Positions 7,566 to 9,350 of a stretch of 9,350 nucleotides of DNA are shown piece after piece (position 1 is the first letter of the stretch; each line of letters starts with the position of its first letter). The notes beneath the pieces are model-generated. The model was not told the origin of the DNA. It did not search any database and saw only the letters and a program-made list of their open reading frames with translations. The DNA comes from SAR202 cluster bacterium. Its GTDB lineage: Bacteria > Chloroflexota > Dehalococcoidia > Lucifugimonadales > UBA826. A program made the translations under genes and the position numbers. Location of the stretch: positions 1-9,350 of the forward strand of contig VFFY01000014.1 in the NCBI GenBank assembly GCA_009392675.1, given 5' to 3'.

Positions 7566-8663
7566 ATGCAACTATATCGGCCAAATCTAGGCGCCACAAT
7601 TGATCTGATAGAAACCCCAAGCCTTCTTATCGATCTTGAATTAATGGAATCGAATTTTAATGTTATTTCAAAAACTTATTCCAATACCCTATGTAAAATG
7701 CGTCAGCATGCAAAAAACATAAAGTGTCCTGACATATTATGGCGCCAAATAGAAATTGGTGGCACTTTAAACGGGGTGTGCACAGCCAAGGTTTCAGAGG
7801 CTGAAGTCATGGTTGAAGGCGGCATACGGGATGTGCTAATCACCAGTGAAATTGTAGGTGAAGATAAACAAAGAAGGTTGGCATACCTGGCAAAAAGAGC
7901 GGATGTGAAAGTTTGCATCGACAATGAAACAAATTTAAATTCTTTGTCCTTAGTAGCTCAGGAAATAGGTTCTGAAATTGGAGTCTTGATAGAAGTTGAT
8001 ACATCCATGGGGCGGACAGGCATTCGAACTGCTGAACAAGGAGTCGAACTAGCAATATTGGCGGAATCGCTAGCTTCGATAAAGTTTTTGGGTGTTATGA
8101 GCCATCAAACAGTAGATGGCTTCGCGGATAAGGAAACACGGTTCATAGAGGGTAAACGGTATATAGACAAATGCCTGGCAGTGAAGGCCGCCATTGAAGA
8201 TCATGGAATTGAAGTCACAATCGTTTCGTCAGGGGAAACTTTCTCTTACGACGTTGCTCCCCAAATAGAAGGTGTGACTGAAGTAGAGGGGGGCACTTAT
8301 GCTCTCATGAGCGGTCCTGCAAAATATATGGAAGAATTTTCTCTAGCAGGAAAGGTTTTAACAACCGTTATAGACGTGACTGAAACTGAGATTGTAATAG
8401 ACGCTGGACTCCGGTGCTTGGGCGGACCTCTTGGGGTAACACCAACCATCGAAGGACACGATGAATTAACCTTCATAGAAATGCATGATTCCTATAGTGT
8501 CCTCAGTGTAAAAGAGGGAAATATTTTCAGAATCGGTCAAACTTTATTTATCTGCACTTCCCAGCAGGATATATTGGTTAACAGATGGGATAATTTCATT
8601 GGAGTTCGTGATGGCGTGGTGGAAGCTGTTTGGGACATATCAGCCAGAGGGTGCCATCACTGA
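7566..8663 (+). CDS. DSD1-family PLP-dependent enzyme (D-threonine aldolase / D-serine dehydratase-like)
   Basis: This 365-residue protein has an N-terminal alanine-racemase barrel and a C-terminal beta domain. Signatures are IETPSLLIDLELMESN at 15-30, RQHAKNIKCPD at 46-56 with Lys50 as the expected PLP lysine, KVSEAEVMVEGGIRDVLIT at 75-93, EVDTSMGRTGIR at 143-154, SSGETFSYD at 221-229 (the family's phosphate loop), VTEVEGGTYALM at 237-248, IDAG at 278-281, and VEAVW plus ARG at the end. Related enzymes cleave or dehydrate D-beta-hydroxy-amino acids in the cytoplasm with PLP and a divalent metal. Two departures matter: the common KTHK is KNIK, and the metal pair His-x-Cys/Asp aligns without gaps to Gln333-x-Asp335. 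Metal-dependent aldolase or dehydratase activity is therefore uncertain, and a racemase-like or new activity is possible. It follows its degenerate paralogue by 15 bases and precedes a methyltransferase by 12. Confidence 0.86.
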   Translation: MQLYRPNLGATIDLIETPSLLIDLELMESNFNVISKTYSNTLCKMRQHAKNIKCPDILWRQIEIGGTLNGVCTAKVSEAEVMVEGGIRDVLITSEIVGEDKQRRLAYLAKRADVKVCIDNETNLNSLSLVAQEIGSEIGVLIEVDTSMGRTGIRTAEQGVELAILAESLASIKFLGVMSHQTVDGFADKETRFIEGKRYIDKCLAVKAAIEDHGIEVTIVSSGETFSYDVAPQIEGVTEVEGGTYALMSGPAKYMEEFSLAGKVLTTVIDVTETEIVIDAGLRCLGGPLGVTPTIEGHDELTFIEMHDSYSVLSVKEGNIFRIGQTLFICTSQQDILVNRWDNFIGVRDGVVEAVWDISARGCHH

Positions 8664-8675
8664 GTTAGCTAAACA

Positions 8676-9290
8676 ATGTCTATATCTAAATGGTGCTTCG
8701 CTCAATGGTACGATGTCTTAAATTCAATTGTTGAACCCAAAGTCATTCCGTATCGACATTTGACAGCCGGGAAAAGCCATGGCAAAACCCTAGAGGTCGG
8801 TGGTGGAACGGGAGCAAATTTACCATATTTCGAAACGACCAGCTCCTTAACCATAGTCGAACCCGATGTTCACATGACCAATAAGCTTAGCAAGAGGGTT
8901 AATAACTTCAACAAAGATATATCCATCGTAAAATCATTTGGGGAAAAACTGCCATTCGACGACAACATCTTTGATTCGGTTGTCACAACCCTGGTTCTCT
9001 GTATGGTAAATGATGTTGAAAAAGTTATCTTAGAAATTTATCGAGTACTTAAACCGGGTGGGAAATTTTTCTTCTACGAACATACTGTTGCTGGAAGTTT
9101 CTCTGGAAAATTACTACAGCAACTTTTAGACCCTATATGGATTATTACCACCACGGGATGCCACCTTAAAAGAGATATACTAGCTACCGTAAAATCTGCT
9201 CCGTTTACCAAATTAGAATATGACATATTCAATCTCAACGTGGGGATTCCAATCACTATTCCCAACATTGTGGGTTCGGGGACCAAATGA
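8676..9290 (+). CDS. METTL7-like class I SAM-dependent methyltransferase
   Basis: The 204-residue protein has a Rossmann methyltransferase core. Motif I is LEVGGGTG at 39-46, the acidic residue binding the SAM ribose is E62 in IVEPD, motif III-like LPFDDNIFDSVV is at 92-103, and YRVLKPGGKFFFYEH is at 122-136. The late segments LLDPIW at 150-155 and GCHLKRD at 161-167 match bacterial relatives of METTL7/TMT1 and phosphatidylethanolamine-methyltransferase-like proteins, where DGCH/GGCH-x-x-RD is typical. METTL7 proteins methylate thiols, but bacterial members are mostly uncharacterised, so no substrate is claimed. It has no clear signal peptide. It lies 12 bases after the DSD1-like gene with only a weak ribosome binding site, consistent with translational coupling, and its stop overlaps the next start as ATGA. 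Confidence 0.88.
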   Translation: MSISKWCFAQWYDVLNSIVEPKVIPYRHLTAGKSHGKTLEVGGGTGANLPYFETTSSLTIVEPDVHMTNKLSKRVNNFNKDISIVKSFGEKLPFDDNIFDSVVTTLVLCMVNDVEKVILEIYRVLKPGGKFFFYEHTVAGSFSGKLLQQLLDPIWIITTTGCHLKRDILATVKSAPFTKLEYDIFNLNVGIPITIPNIVGSGTK

Positions 9291-9350
9291 CAGTATCTGA
9301 ACAGACACTTAACCATCAAGTTGATTGTCGTGGTATGCCTTTGATAAAAG
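9287..9350 (+). CDS. Start of an unidentified gene, possibly TusA-like (cut by window edge)
   Basis: An ATG at 9287 overlaps the methyltransferase stop codon as ATGA, and the frame stays open for 21 codons to the window end: a polar leader, then VDCRGMPLIK. A D-x-R-G sequence this near the start recalls the TusA/SirA sulfur-carrier family, which has D-x-R-G-x-x-C-P-x-P. The CPxP part is absent here, so the match is weak and the family cannot be assigned. The ATGA overlap is the best evidence that it is a real gene of the same operon. Confidence 0.5.
   Translation, partial: MTVSEQTLNHQVDCRGMPLIK

Noticed and set aside
6609..9319. Minus-strand frames opposite the DSD1-like genes and the methyltransferase
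   Set aside because: They are shadows of well-supported plus-strand coding regions with no motifs of their own.
1..9350. Mobile element, CRISPR, tRNA or phage defence system
   Set aside because: No transposase, terminal inverted repeats, regularly spaced repeats, tRNA-like cloverleaf or defence-gene motifs were seen. The helicase-exonuclease fusion is a common housekeeping repair protein, not by itself a defence gene.

Overview
The window is about 9.35 kb of moderately AT-rich bacterial DNA (near 40% G+C by eye) with very tight gene packing. It carries seven complete genes and two genes cut by the window edges. No rRNA, tRNA, CRISPR array, insertion sequence or phage gene was seen. The features point to a small-genome, free-living bacterium: a DnaQ-type exonuclease fused to a DinG-type helicase, a housekeeping argH-rpe-tsaD run, and D-threonine-aldolase-like enzymes. 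The TsaD and helicase sequences read most like Chloroflexota (SAR202/Dehalococcoidia-like) or another lineage with the fused DinG. That placement is an inference from remembered family resemblance, not a search.

Layout. Positions 1-2802 (minus) hold the exonuclease-helicase, missing only its extreme C-terminus. A 99-base divergent gap follows. A plus-strand operon then runs argH (2902-4278), rpe (4280-4942) and tsaD (4939-5976), with a 1-base gap and then a 4-base ATGA overlap. TsaD runs tail-to-tail, by 14 bases, into a minus-strand gene for a small two-helix membrane protein that may be a PH-like domain split by a membrane hairpin. A short A+T-rich hairpin with a T-run lies at that junction.

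A short divergent region leads to a second plus-strand operon. It begins with two tandem genes of the alanine-racemase-fold/D-threonine-aldolase (DSD1-like) family (6495-7550 and 7566-8663). A METTL7-like class I methyltransferase follows (8676-9290). A new reading frame starts through another ATGA overlap at 9287 and runs off the edge; its first 21 residues contain a DCRG motif that weakly recalls TusA.

The most interesting part is the second operon. The first DSD1-like protein keeps the fold signatures but has lost the PLP lysine (Gly51), the phosphate-loop signature and both C-terminal metal ligands (Asn319, Ser321), so it looks like a pseudoenzyme. Its neighbour keeps the lysine (Lys50) but has Gln333-x-Asp335 where the family has His-x-Cys/Asp. 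A cotranscribed active/inactive pair with a methyltransferase suggests a heteromeric or regulated amino-acid enzyme. No substrate can be named from the sequence.
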